The notes under the pieces are model-generated. The model was not told where the DNA came from and searched no databases. It saw only the letters and a program-made list of their open reading frames with translations. Positions 1 through 10,000 of a DNA stretch of 64,000 nt are shown here, piece by piece. Both the position numbers and the translations under genes were made by a program. How positions within the stretch are numbered: position 1 is the stretch's first letter; each line of letters begins with the position of its first letter. The DNA lies in contig NZ_CP106735.1 in the NCBI RefSeq assembly GCF_025639805.1, positions 4,745,501 through 4,809,500 on the forward strand, written 5' to 3'. Origin of the DNA: Reichenbachiella carrageenanivorans. GTDB lineage: Bacteria; Bacteroidota; Bacteroidia; Cytophagales; Cyclobacteriaceae.

Positions 1-2550
1 TTGGTATTCGTCCCAAGCTGCTATTTCGTATTCAAAACCAATCTTTCTGTTTCCTCCTACTTTCTTGATGTAGCCCCACTGATCCAGCTCTCTCAGGTAA
101 CGATTCGTTTTCATGGGATTCATCCTGAACTGCTCCCTGATTTGCTTGCTGTAAAACGTCTTTTCTTCTTGTTTCTCGATGGTAGATTTCAGCCTTTCAA
201 AGAAGCTTCTTAACTGGCCGTTGAGTTCATCTGATTTCCTCAGTAGACTTTCCTTGACCAATCGGTTAGCCCAGCTAATATCTTCTAGTGTTGTCTCGAT
301 GTATGCCTGATTCTTTCCATTAATTCGCTGTGGCCGTTGCCACTGGTGGTAGAAGGTAATGATCTCGATTAGCCGTAGATAATGCATGTTTGTCCTGAGT
401 TTCTTGAACACACTGTCAGGGATTTTTAACTGAGTAGCGTAAGGATTGATCACCTTGATCGGCTGCAGGATCCGCTGTGTATTCTTGAGTAATTGCTTGG
501 CAATATGCTGACTCTCTTCGTTGACCATTCCCGCCTGTAGCTTTCTTTGATAGTCCATGACTTCTTCCATGTGGTCAGCTCCTTCATTGATGTGCAGCAA
601 ATAACTTCTATTGGCATTATCTTCATAAATGCCTTCTTTGGTAGTAGCACCACTGACACAGATCGGACCTTCTACAGTTAGCACCTTTTGGACGTTGTTT
701 CCTTTGGCGTCTTTGTCCGTTGTCAGCTTGGTAATGCTCTGTTTACTCATAAACTCTCTGAGTGGCAGGAACGCATTGTACACTCCGTCCAGATCCTCGA
801 TCATCAAGACTTTGTGTTTCCAAAAATCTCGACTGGAGTAGTAGAGTGTATTCTCTGTTAAACTGGTGATTGTTCGTACTGATTCTTCTGGTAGGCAGTC
901 ACTGACCTTGGTCTGCAGATAGGTTTTACCACTTCCCGAACGTCCAAAAATGATGGCATGTAATGGCTCATCGAAGAACCTGGACAGATACAAAAAGAAG
1001 AGTAGTAATCCATTCTTTTGTTCTCCGATTAATCCACTCTGACTAATCAGGTTCAGCGTATTCTTGACCAAATCAGGGCTTTGCAAAAACTTCTCTGCTT
1101 GTTGTTTCTCCTGATCAGTCATTTCATAGGCTTTCGGCTTGAGGGCTTTGATCTGTGCTGCTCTCTCTTCCATTCTATAAGCCTCTAGTTTCTCTGTTAG
1201 ATCGGCTATTGTGTCTGTCGTTTGCGTGGTGCTGATCTCGAGGGTTTCGCTCACGTTCTGGATTAGCTTCTTTACCGCTGCATGGCTGTATAGATTCACG
1301 TCATCACGGAAAGATTTGCCATCTGATTTGATGTGTAGGCTGATCTTTAACCTACTCAGGTTCTCTTTCTCGATTCCACCCCAGACCGTGCCGGTGAGGC
1401 TATTATTTTTATAGATGATTCTTTCTGGATTGTCTACATTCAGTTTAGGTTCAGCCTCAAGGTTATGAACCCTGAGGTTTGGGGGATCTGACTCTTTCGT
1501 TGAGTCTCTCTGACTCATAATCAGATGCTCCAACACTTCTTTTTCCTGATCAGGATGATTCACAGCCAGACTATTCACGTCTTCACCTTCTGGCACTTCT
1601 ACAGTGCTGAGTTTGATTTCTGGTTTAAGCTGCTGCAGATCCTTTGTGTATTTCTCTGTAGCTTTTCGACCTGGCTCATCTCCATTTAAAAAGAAAATGA
1701 TTTCCTCTAACTCCTGTAAATCCTTGATAACCTTCGTGTGTTCTGATGTAAAGCCATTTGTTCCGAAGAGTGCTAACACTTCATAGCCTTTCAGATTCAA
1801 CTGTAGCAAAGTAGCTGCGTCAATAATGCTTTCGGTTAAGATTAGTTTCTTGGTTTCTGGACTTGGGTAGTTTGGGTACAGGCCTTGTCTGTCTTTTAAA
1901 TAAAAATGTCTCTGGTCTTTATCATTGGTCGTGCTCCTAAAATACAAGCCTGTTATCTGGTGCTGCTGGTTTCGCAAGGCAAACACAATACAGCTCTTAC
2001 CAAAAGGACTGTAAGCTTTCTCTCCGGTGCGATTGTTTACATGGCCTCTGTCCAGCAATAGACCGTATTTTATGCAGCTCTCGATTAGTGCCTGGTCTTT
2101 CCTACTCCCGTGGTGGAACTGGCCACTGTTAAATCCTACTTCAATCTTTTCTCTATTGAGTGATCGAGTGGTTAGATAGTTTTGTCCAGGCTTGGAGTTG
2201 TACAGTCCGTTCTTAAAGTAAGTGAACATTTTCGTTAACACTGCGATTCTGCTCAACTCTTGTCCAGGTGTGGCCGTGCCAGTGATTAAACTTTCCGCTT
2301 TCTTGATTGCCTCGTGTTTGCTCAGCTGCTCTTTGTTCATGATGAAGTCTATCACATCCATGCTCTTGCCTCCCGTGCTGCAGTTCGAACTAAAGCAATA
2401 ACAAGTCTGGGTTTTATAATACACCTGCAAGCTCGGTGTCTTGTCATCATGGAAGGGACAGTTTAACCGCAACTGTTTGTCTGGTTTGAGGTGGTAGTGA
2501 TCTAGTACCTGGGCTAAAGTGAGTTGGTTTTTGATGGTGGTGATTTCCAT
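1..2550 (-). CDS. CHC2-type primase / P-loop ATPase, 3' end beyond window
   Basis: The minus strand is open from an ATG at 2550 down to base 1 (850 codons, no stop seen), so the C-terminus lies outside the window. The first ~60 residues form a DnaG-like CHC2 zinc finger (CPFHDD, then CYCFSSNC). A TOPRIM-like segment follows near residues 230-290 (LILTESIIDAA, then FFLNGDEPGRKA). The second half has a Walker A motif GRSGSGKT near residue 540 and a Walker B-like VLMIEDLDG. This is the architecture of primase-helicase-like replication proteins found on plasmids, phages and integrative elements of Bacteroidota, and a role in priming or replicating a mobile element is inferred. It is divergent from the XRE regulator at 2703. 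The function call rests on motifs only; the ATPase half could be a helicase or a DNA-processing ATPase. Confidence 0.75.
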   Translation of the reverse strand, partial: MEITTIKNQLTLAQVLDHYHLKPDKQLRLNCPFHDDKTPSLQVYYKTQTCYCFSSNCSTGGKSMDVIDFIMNKEQLSKHEAIKKAESLITGTATPGQELSRIAVLTKMFTYFKNGLYNSKPGQNYLTTRSLNREKIEVGFNSGQFHHGSRKDQALIESCIKYGLLLDRGHVNNRTGEKAYSPFGKSCIVFALRNQQHQITGLYFRSTTNDKDQRHFYLKDRQGLYPNYPSPETKKLILTESIIDAATLLQLNLKGYEVLALFGTNGFTSEHTKVIKDLQELEEIIFFLNGDEPGRKATEKYTKDLQQLKPEIKLSTVEVPEGEDVNSLAVNHPDQEKEVLEHLIMSQRDSTKESDPPNLRVHNLEAEPKLNVDNPERIIYKNNSLTGTVWGGIEKENLSRLKISLHIKSDGKSFRDDVNLYSHAAVKKLIQNVSETLEISTTQTTDTIADLTEKLEAYRMEERAAQIKALKPKAYEMTDQEKQQAEKFLQSPDLVKNTLNLISQSGLIGEQKNGLLLFFLYLSRFFDEPLHAIIFGRSGSGKTYLQTKVSDCLPEESVRTITSLTENTLYYSSRDFWKHKVLMIEDLDGVYNAFLPLREFMSKQSITKLTTDKDAKGNNVQKVLTVEGPICVSGATTKEGIYEDNANRSYLLHINEGADHMEEVMDYQRKLQAGMVNEESQHIAKQLLKNTQRILQPIKVINPYATQLKIPDSVFKKLRTNMHYLRLIEIITFYHQWQRPQRINGKNQAYIETTLEDISWANRLVKESLLRKSDELNGQLRSFFERLKSTIEKQEEKTFYSKQIREQFRMNPMKTNRYLRELDQWGYIKKVGGNRKIGFEYEIAAWDEYQ

Positions 2551-2702
2551 GATGAAAAAAGTTTACTTTTTTTCTTTGTGTATGATCAGACACAAATCTA
2601 TAAAATGATCCCCAACATACAAGCAACTATCATCTTCTTTTACATACTATTATACCGTATATTTGAATATTACTGTATTATCATACATTTTAAGGTTTAA
2701 TC
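2551..2702. promoter_or_regulatory. Divergent intergenic region with candidate XRE promoter
   Basis: This AT-rich region separates the minus-strand primase-like gene from the plus-strand XRE regulator. TATATTTG at 2658-2665 fits the Bacteroidota -7 consensus TAnnTTTG and lies about 38 bp before the regulator ATG. No convincing -33 box was found. The regulator may bind here to control both genes; this is inferred from the layout. Confidence 0.35.
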
Positions 2703-3038
2703 ATGACCAAAATAGGAGATAGAATAGCGTATTTAAGGAAGTCTAAAGGAGTTTCACAGACTGATTTAGCCAAAAGCATCAATGCTTCCAGGGAAGCAAT
2801 CGGCAAGTATGAACGTAATGAGGCCATGCCTTCTGTAGAGACAGCTAAGAAGATTGCTGATATATTCGAGGTGACTCTCGATTACTTAGTTGATGAGACT
2901 GCTGCTGCTACTTTTGATAAACAGACCGTTAAAAGAATACAGGATATTGAGATTCTTAACTCTGATGATAAAAACCACCTCTTTGCTCTCATGGATGCAT
3001 TCCTCAGAGATGCTAAGGCTAAAGCTGCTTATTCTTGA
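2703..3038 (+). CDS. XRE-family helix-turn-helix regulator
   Basis: This 111-residue protein has a classical Cro/CI-type HTH at residues ~5-63 (IAYLRKSKGVSQTDLAKSI, EAIGKYERNEAMPS, DIFEVTLDYLVDE). About 45 further residues contain an acidic/hydrophobic helix (RIQDIEILNSDDKNHLFAL), as in many phage-repressor-like regulators of Bacteroidota. It probably represses the divergent primase-like gene and itself. Its TGA stop overlaps the ATG of the next gene (TGATG), so the two are probably co-transcribed and translationally coupled. Confidence 0.85.
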   Translation: MTKIGDRIAYLRKSKGVSQTDLAKSINASREAIGKYERNEAMPSVETAKKIADIFEVTLDYLVDETAAATFDKQTVKRIQDIEILNSDDKNHLFALMDAFLRDAKAKAAYS

Positions 3039-3592
3039 TGAAGCAAATTTTATTACTCAGCCTACTATGCTCACTTCTTCTCCATTCCTGCTTCGAGAAA
3101 AAAACACCAGAACAACTTGTCAATATTGCTAAATCACACCTTGACAATGAAGAATATAGCAAAGCATTAAATACATACAAGAAACTAATCAGGACAGACT
3201 CACTAATGATTGAGGGGCTTTATGGTGCTGGGTTATCTCTTTCTTACATGTGTGATCAAAACCTAGAACACTGCTCCACTGCCATTGATAAATTCACTGA
3301 AGCCATTGAGATTGACTCTACCTACAAAAATTTATTCTACAACCGAGGACTGTGTTATTTCAGGATTGGTAAATATGATTTAGCACAGCCAGATTACGAT
3401 AGAGCTGTAAGCCAAGAACCTGATTCCTCAGGGGTAGTTTATGCCAGAGCTTTAAACCTTCTATTTCGTGAGGATTCAGTTTTAGCTTGTAAAGGTTTGC
3501 AAAGAGCAGTAGAGCTAGGATTCAAACATGACATTCAAAAATTTAAAGAAGTATGCGCAAGCCTAGGAGAAGACTCACGCATAAAAGAATAA
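3038..3592 (+). CDS. TPR-repeat lipoprotein
   Basis: The ATG at 3038 overlaps the upstream stop. A TTG three bases earlier is possible but less likely. The protein (184 aa) begins with a lipoprotein signal (MKQILLLSLLCSLLLHSC) with the lipidated Cys near residue 18. TPR-like helical repeats follow (LVNIAKSHLDNEEYSKALNT, AIDKFTEAIEIDS, LFYNRGLCYFRIGKYDLA, and a repeat ending in RAVSQEPD). It is likely anchored in the outer or inner membrane with the TPR region binding other proteins. The partner is unknown, and the link to the upstream regulator rests only on the operon. Confidence 0.75.
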   Translation: MKQILLLSLLCSLLLHSCFEKKTPEQLVNIAKSHLDNEEYSKALNTYKKLIRTDSLMIEGLYGAGLSLSYMCDQNLEHCSTAIDKFTEAIEIDSTYKNLFYNRGLCYFRIGKYDLAQPDYDRAVSQEPDSSGVVYARALNLLFREDSVLACKGLQRAVELGFKHDIQKFKEVCASLGEDSRIKE

Positions 3593-3608
3593 TTTAGTCT
3601 TTGCCCTC

Positions 3609-3851
3609 TCAATTCAACGGCAAATTCTTTTTGACTTCTGCTTCTCTTTCGTACCTCTTTTTCAGAAGCTTAGCCATTTCATATCTGCAGACTTTAAAAC
3701 CTACAAGCAAACCTATGCTCAACCAATAAGAATAAATACTCATTTCTTCCGGCACTAAATAATCTAACTCATTCCTGTTAATTGGAAAAAAAATGATATT
3801 TAAAAAAAAGTATACGCCTAGTATAATTTCGAAGGTATTTATCTTTTTCAC
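3609..3851 (-). CDS. Small two-helix membrane protein
   Basis: This 80-residue protein has two predicted membrane helices (residues ~7-24, FEIILGVYFFLNIIFFP, and ~42-53, YWLSIGLLVGFKV) and a basic C-terminal tail rich in Lys, Arg and Glu. It overlaps the preceding small gene by four bases (ATGA), so the pair is translationally coupled. It is the last gene of the minus-strand run that starts at the RHS-partner protein. Small membrane proteins just downstream of an RHS protein are candidate immunity proteins, but no family was recognised. Confidence 0.5.
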   Translation of the reverse strand: MKKINTFEIILGVYFFLNIIFFPINRNELDYLVPEEMSIYSYWLSIGLLVGFKVCRYEMAKLLKKRYEREAEVKKNLPLN

Positions 3852-4039
3852 TTCCTCCTTTTATAAACAAAAATCATCACTTGAGACAATAGATACACAA
3901 TTATTGGTAATGCTCCTAAGTAGATAACAAATATTGGTATCACAACATCCTGAAGAAAGAACGACTTTATTATAATTAACCCAATACATAGATACCCAGC
4001 AATTGATGCCACTTTCCTCCAAAAAACAACTTTTCCCAT
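3848..4039 (-). CDS. Small membrane protein downstream of RHS gene
   Basis: About 63 residues when started at the ATG at 4039. An in-frame ATG at 4075 also exists but would overlap the last codons of the RHS gene. Two hydrophobic helices are visible (IAGYLCIGLIIIKSFFL, and IPIFVIYLGALPIIVYLLS) followed by a basic end (VYKRRK). It follows the RHS gene immediately and is coupled to the next small membrane protein. A role as immunity or accessory factor for the RHS protein is a guess from position only. Confidence 0.5.
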   Translation of the reverse strand: MGKVVFWRKVASIAGYLCIGLIIIKSFFLQDVVIPIFVIYLGALPIIVYLLSQVMIFVYKRRK

Positions 4040-4049
4040 ATCAATCAAA

Positions 4050-7000
4050 TTATCTATTAATAGGGTTAGGTACATAATATGGCCCTAATTGTGTTGGAAG
4101 TGTTGGAGGTGGAGTAGCTGATTTTTGTGTTTCTCGCCACCAATCATATGAATACCAAGCTACACCTACTCCTATCAACCACTTATCTCCGTTCCCGAAG
4201 AAATTAGGTTGCATGGGATCTTCCTGTAATTGCTGCCGTTGAACAGGGAATTGATGTGGAGTTTCAGTATGCTCGACCCAATCAGCAGGATTTCCTAGCG
4301 GATTTGAGATGTCCTCAAGCTTTGTGTCTCCAGTTAAAGTTAATAACGCCAATGGTGAGAATCTAAATACAGTAGCAGCTACTTCTATTCCTACTGCTTC
4401 CATAGCTGCACCAGCTCCAACATACCAAGGTAACGCTAAGGTAGAAGCCTCTTGAACATCACTCCCCCCATTTGTTTGTGTGACTTCCACCTGTTTATCT
4501 TCAACAGTCATTTTTGTTAACATGACCAATTGCTCTGTTCCATCACCCACATCTACCCAGTCATATGAATCCTGTGATTGACGTTCATACTTATACACTT
4601 TCCCTCCCTCTAACACTACTTCTGATTGTTGCACTCCGTATTTCTTTTCAAAAGTACTCCCACTCATTAGAAAGTAGTCTCTCGCTGAATCACTAAACTC
4701 ATCGCTCCAATGATTACCCGACCCAGGAGTAATGTGTCCTACGCTTCCTCCTCCGCTTCCTCCTCCGCCTCCACTCAATATTCTACCTGCCTCAGTCCAG
4801 CCTTTAAACAGTCCCTGATACATCAGCCCTGTAGGGTCATTACCCATCACGGGATTGTTCCCAGCAAAATGACTTGGGGTCATACTACTATACATACTCG
4901 CCATAGCATCCACACCATGAAAGCGCCCGATACTTGGGTCATACTTTCTGAAAGGCGTACTGTACCAGCTGGTCATCTCTTCTAATTCGCTGCCTGCGTT
5001 GAACTTGAAGTTTTGCGCAGTCATTGCTGCTCTGCTGTAGGAACTAAATGACAAACCAAAAGGATAATAATCATCCTTCTGTACCACTGGACTATGGGTC
5101 TGGGTCACTGTAAAATCGTCAAAGAATACATCCACTGGTGTTGGGCTTTCATTCGAGAGATAAATATATACATATCCGGGTTTATCTATCAAGATCGTGT
5201 GACTCAATTGTTCGTGAGCCACATCTGTACCATTCTCTTCTGCTGCCGTACTGATCTGTTGGAAGCCTGTCTTCTCTACGATGAGTTGATAGTTTTCGTC
5301 AAACACAAAGTAGTTGAGGTAGGCTTCGGGGGCATCTCCAGTATCTCTATGGCCACTCAGGAAGTCCACGAAGGGCAAGCCACTAGCTGCATGGGCTGCT
5401 TCATAGACTACACCTGGCGCACCACCTGATATTTCGGATGCCACGGTATTGAGCAGGGCTGTCCAGCTGGCTGCATTGTCCTGCTCATAATACTTAGCAA
5501 AGACCTCCATGTCGATCACATCTCCTGGTTTTACCATGAGAGACTTGGCTAGTCCGATTTGCTTGTCGGCACTCCCGTCGAGCCATATCGCATAGCCCGT
5601 AGAGTCTGTGGTATGATCGAATAAGGCCGATTTGATTCTGGTCACCTCATCGTACTTCTCGAAGTACTCTGCTTCGGTGGCGGATTCGGCATCTTCTACC
5701 GTAACTAGGTATTCGTCCTCATCTATATCTGTCTTGAAGGTCACTCTCACATTGCCCAAATGGTCGGTAAGATGGTATTGGTATTCGAAGCCTTCGAATG
5801 TGCCTGTATGGTCGCGCGCTGCGACAATCCGTCCTTCGCCATGACCGATCAGCTGAAGGCTATCGTTTTCATAGATAAAGCCACCGATATAGTCGGTCAC
5901 TTTTTCAATAGATCCGTCCACCAGTCGTTGGGAAACTTTCGATGCCCCTGCATAGGTGTATTCCATATATTTGTTGGCATCGTAGATCACCTTGGTCGGT
6001 TGGTTTAGGTGGTTGTATTCTATAGAAGTAATCCCTTTGTTTTTATCTTCGATCAGGTTGCCATTGGCATCGTAGGCATAGTCGTCGCCTTCGGTATTGC
6101 CATCGTCAAACCCACTAGACAGGCCAGAAGCATCCGTTACGCCTTTCAGACGGTTGGTATTTTCTTCATACATATAGGTGAGTTGATCTATGGTCTGATT
6201 GGTGGATAACTCGTGTGTCCCTTTCCTATCCAGTTTCAGGATATTGCCATTTAGATCATAGCTGATTGCGGACAAATCATGATCTGTGGCTTCGCCTGTA
6301 CCTGTAGCAGAGGTGATACGGTTCATCTCGTCGTACTGATAGTCGAATCCATTGGCACTAGATTCGAATGGGTTTTTCCATACTACTTCGCCTATCGTAC
6401 CGTCATACTTAGCATGTGTGGCATCTTGGTATTTAAACGCCATTTCGAATAGATGATCATCATCATCATTGGGATTGTTGATCTGAGTGATCCATCCTCG
6501 AATATTGTAGGCATAGTCGATTTCTTCAAAGCCATCCGCCAAGGACTTATTTTGCAGTTGCCCCAAAGAATTGTAAGTATAGCTGGCTATCGTTTGCGCT
6601 GGTTCACTATTGATTTGATGGGTGGTGGTCAGCGGCCTACCCATTCGGTCGTATGTGTACTTCTGCGTGATACTCAAGTTTCCAATTTGCGCATCAGGAC
6701 TCTGGTGTTCTATGTAGGTTTTCATAAGTAGCCCCCGCCAATGATACTGAGCGGTCATACGGTCTGTGCCTCCTTTGTGGTTTTGGGTTACCGTTTGTAC
6801 CACACGGTATTCATTATCATAAAAATTGACCGTACTTACAAACTGATCTATAGTACCTAAAATCTTAGTCAAAGTCCCTGTAGTGAGACCTTTCACACCA
6901 AGGCTGGTCTGATGAGGTATAATTTTATATTCGCTACTATCAAACACACCAGCCGGAAGCTGAAATGCTTCCATGCTGTGTTGATAGTGGTCGTAGTAAG

Positions 7001-10000
7001 TCACCAATAGTATATCCTCGATAGTAATGCCCGTGGGATAGGCATTGTTCGTGTATTTGACCAAACCACTGGCATCGAAGGTCTCAAACCATACGGTATT
7101 ATTTGCCACTGCTTCGCGGATAGCTTCTAGCTCCCCCTCGATCACTCGCTCACCATTAATAATAGGCCTGTTGAGTTGATCATATTTTACAAAAGACCAT
7201 TTGTTGCTTAATCGCTGATTAGCATTCTGGGTCAGTACCAGACGGTCTCGTTTGTCATAGACCATATATTCCCACCCAGCTCCTGGTACTCTCTTGGCAA
7301 TCAGACGATGGCGGTGATCATATTCATATTGGAAGATTTGATCCAAAGAATAATTTTGTCTGACCCATGATTGAGGAGGCGTATCATCGAAAAACTGAAT
7401 GTCAGCTCCTGCCTCTACAGTAGTTCCAGCATTGATCGTAACCGAACCAGTAGAAGTAAAGACTATTTTACCTCCTGTTTCATTTACTACATCGGCATAA
7501 TCTACAGGAGTCGTCACTTTATAAAACCCTTCAGGAGCTGGAATACTTCCAAATTCACCAGAAGAGTCCTCAGTCAAAGCTCCGGGTGGCAATACATAAC
7601 GTAGTCGGCCTTGTTTGTCATAGACGCTGTAGGTCTGCACCCAACTACCTGAATCCAACTTCACTTTTTTGAGCACTGTTTGACCTACTTTATTGGTGTA
7701 AACAATTGTCTCATGGTTTTCTTCATCAGTACTAGTGGTTTTATACAATTCTCCTGTAGTATAAATGCCTGTTTGTGTGAGTACATCATCTATCACTTGC
7801 CAAACAGCAAGTCCCTCTGCGGCAATATTGGTTTCGTAAGCAACTTCGCTCTTACGATCTTCGTCATACCACGCCTGCCCCAAACCCCGTTGACTTTTGA
7901 CTCGATTTACTGGCGATGGTTCATAAACAGTCTCTGTATACGGTCTCGAATCATTAACATTTTCAAGCGTTTGGTAAAATGTCACCTGTTCGGCTTTAGA
8001 ATCCGTCTTAAGTGCTCCATCAGTACCTGCTACATACGGCATATACTGTTTGGTCATTCGTCCCAAATTGTCGTATTCATAAAAACTCACTACATCTCGC
8101 TGGTCTGGGGATGCTTGCCTTACTACCGACTGGAGTGGCCTTCCGAAAACATCTGTATAGGATGTAGAAATAAGTGCTTCTTCTAAAGTAATAGGGTGAT
8201 CGTCTGGATCTTCGGTTGGCACAATATAACTAGTAGATTGAGAATAATTCATTGTCTCATCAGGCTCTATCACTACAGTACCTACCATAGTGGTGGTACA
8301 TGATCTACGATCGGCTACTACTTCATACTCGCCATTATCTACCATAACATATGATCTGGCAAAACCACCTGTCCCTTCGAAACTGGACACTAAACCTTCC
8401 CCAGACCGATACACCAAATAGGTTACATCTTTTTCAGATTCAAGCAAATGCATTTTACGATAGTTTATAGGGTCGTCAGCATATTCTACAGCTAGACCAC
8501 GCAAAGTATCCGTTTTGGGATACGATATCACATCAGGGTCGAAAGACACAGGCTTACTCCAACATCCTTCGTCAGTCCGCGAGCGAATATAGTATGTACC
8601 CTTACTATTCATTTGGTAAGAATTAACAGCTGGATCAGAAATAGAAGTGGCTAATGAATCCTGACCCTGCCAAAAAAATTGTTGCCCACTAGGTACAACT
8701 TGTGTAGTCAATGCCGTCTTTGGCCCACAGTTATTTGAAGACAAGACAATTAAGCTTGTATCTGGTATCACTTGAAATGGCCCTGGGACAAGTTCCGTTG
8801 CATCTATTGTGATCGCCCGGCTCCAACAGGTTTCTCCCGATATTTCACCCTTTGCTTTGACATAATAGGTGTCTGGCTGGTTGATTATTGTACTAGAACC
8901 TATCAGTGGTGCATCAGGATAGTCCTGTGCTGTACCTATATGCCAAGTAATTGGGTAGTTATAATTATTAGGTGCTTCATTATCTCTTGAGATTATCCAA
9001 TTTCCACAGTTTGGTTTTTCCCAAGATATGGAAATTGGTGCAGGTACCACTTTGATATTTACACTACCATGCATAAAATCAGAATAACCAGTGGATGAAT
9101 TTATGGCTTGTACTTTATATTCACCAGCGATGCTATGCTCGCCGAAATTTAAGCTACTTCCCGTACCAGCTAACACACTACCTACAATCTGTCCATCACG
9201 CTTCAAGCGATAATAGACCCCAATTTCACTGGACTCTAGAGTGATCCTACTTCCGGCACATTTATCACCTGAATCGGTAATATTGAACTTGATTACATCG
9301 CCCAATGAAACATATACTGGAGAAGCAGAACTCCATAAATCCTGATTCTCATAATAGGCTCTGACATAATAAGTACCCGTGCTATACACCGTTATCCCAG
9401 CCGTAGTGAACAACTGATCATCATCGGCACTATTAGGATCTGTCCCTTGCCAATACCACCTATAGCCTGAAGTTGGATGAGGTTCTACTGATCCGCTACC
9501 GCCTCCTTCTCCTGAGCCAGGATGAATATCACCTGGCCCGCCATCATCGCCTCCATTTCCCGGATCAGGTTGACTCCCTGACACAGCAGCCACTATGACA
9601 GCACCACTCCCATTATCCGAAAGGGTATAAAAATTACCAGAAGGGCCGGCCAAAGCAGTATTTGCTGTAATGATTTGTGAATAAGCAGAATTATAATCAG
9701 GCCCTTTGGATTTTAGCTGATAATAATATTTTCTACCTGTTGGCAACCCCCAAAGTAAATGATTCGTGCTTGATATGATTTTGCCATTATAACCATCGAT
9801 ATGCTCATTAAAGTCAACACCATTTATAGATGTGACTCCATTGGCCGATACATACAATAAATAATCTGACACGCCACTTACTCCGATCCAATTGGCTTGA
9901 AATGAGCTCTCCGCTTGATGTGTATCATCTAGAGCTACGGGAGCATTGATGGCCGTACTGGCAGTAACCGTTGATGAGTATTGTGTAGTATACGCAGAAC

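Noticed and set aside
5094..8186. Several plus-strand frames of 66-168 codons inside the RHS gene
   Set aside because: They are antisense shadows of a clear 2394-codon gene with signal peptide and repeats.
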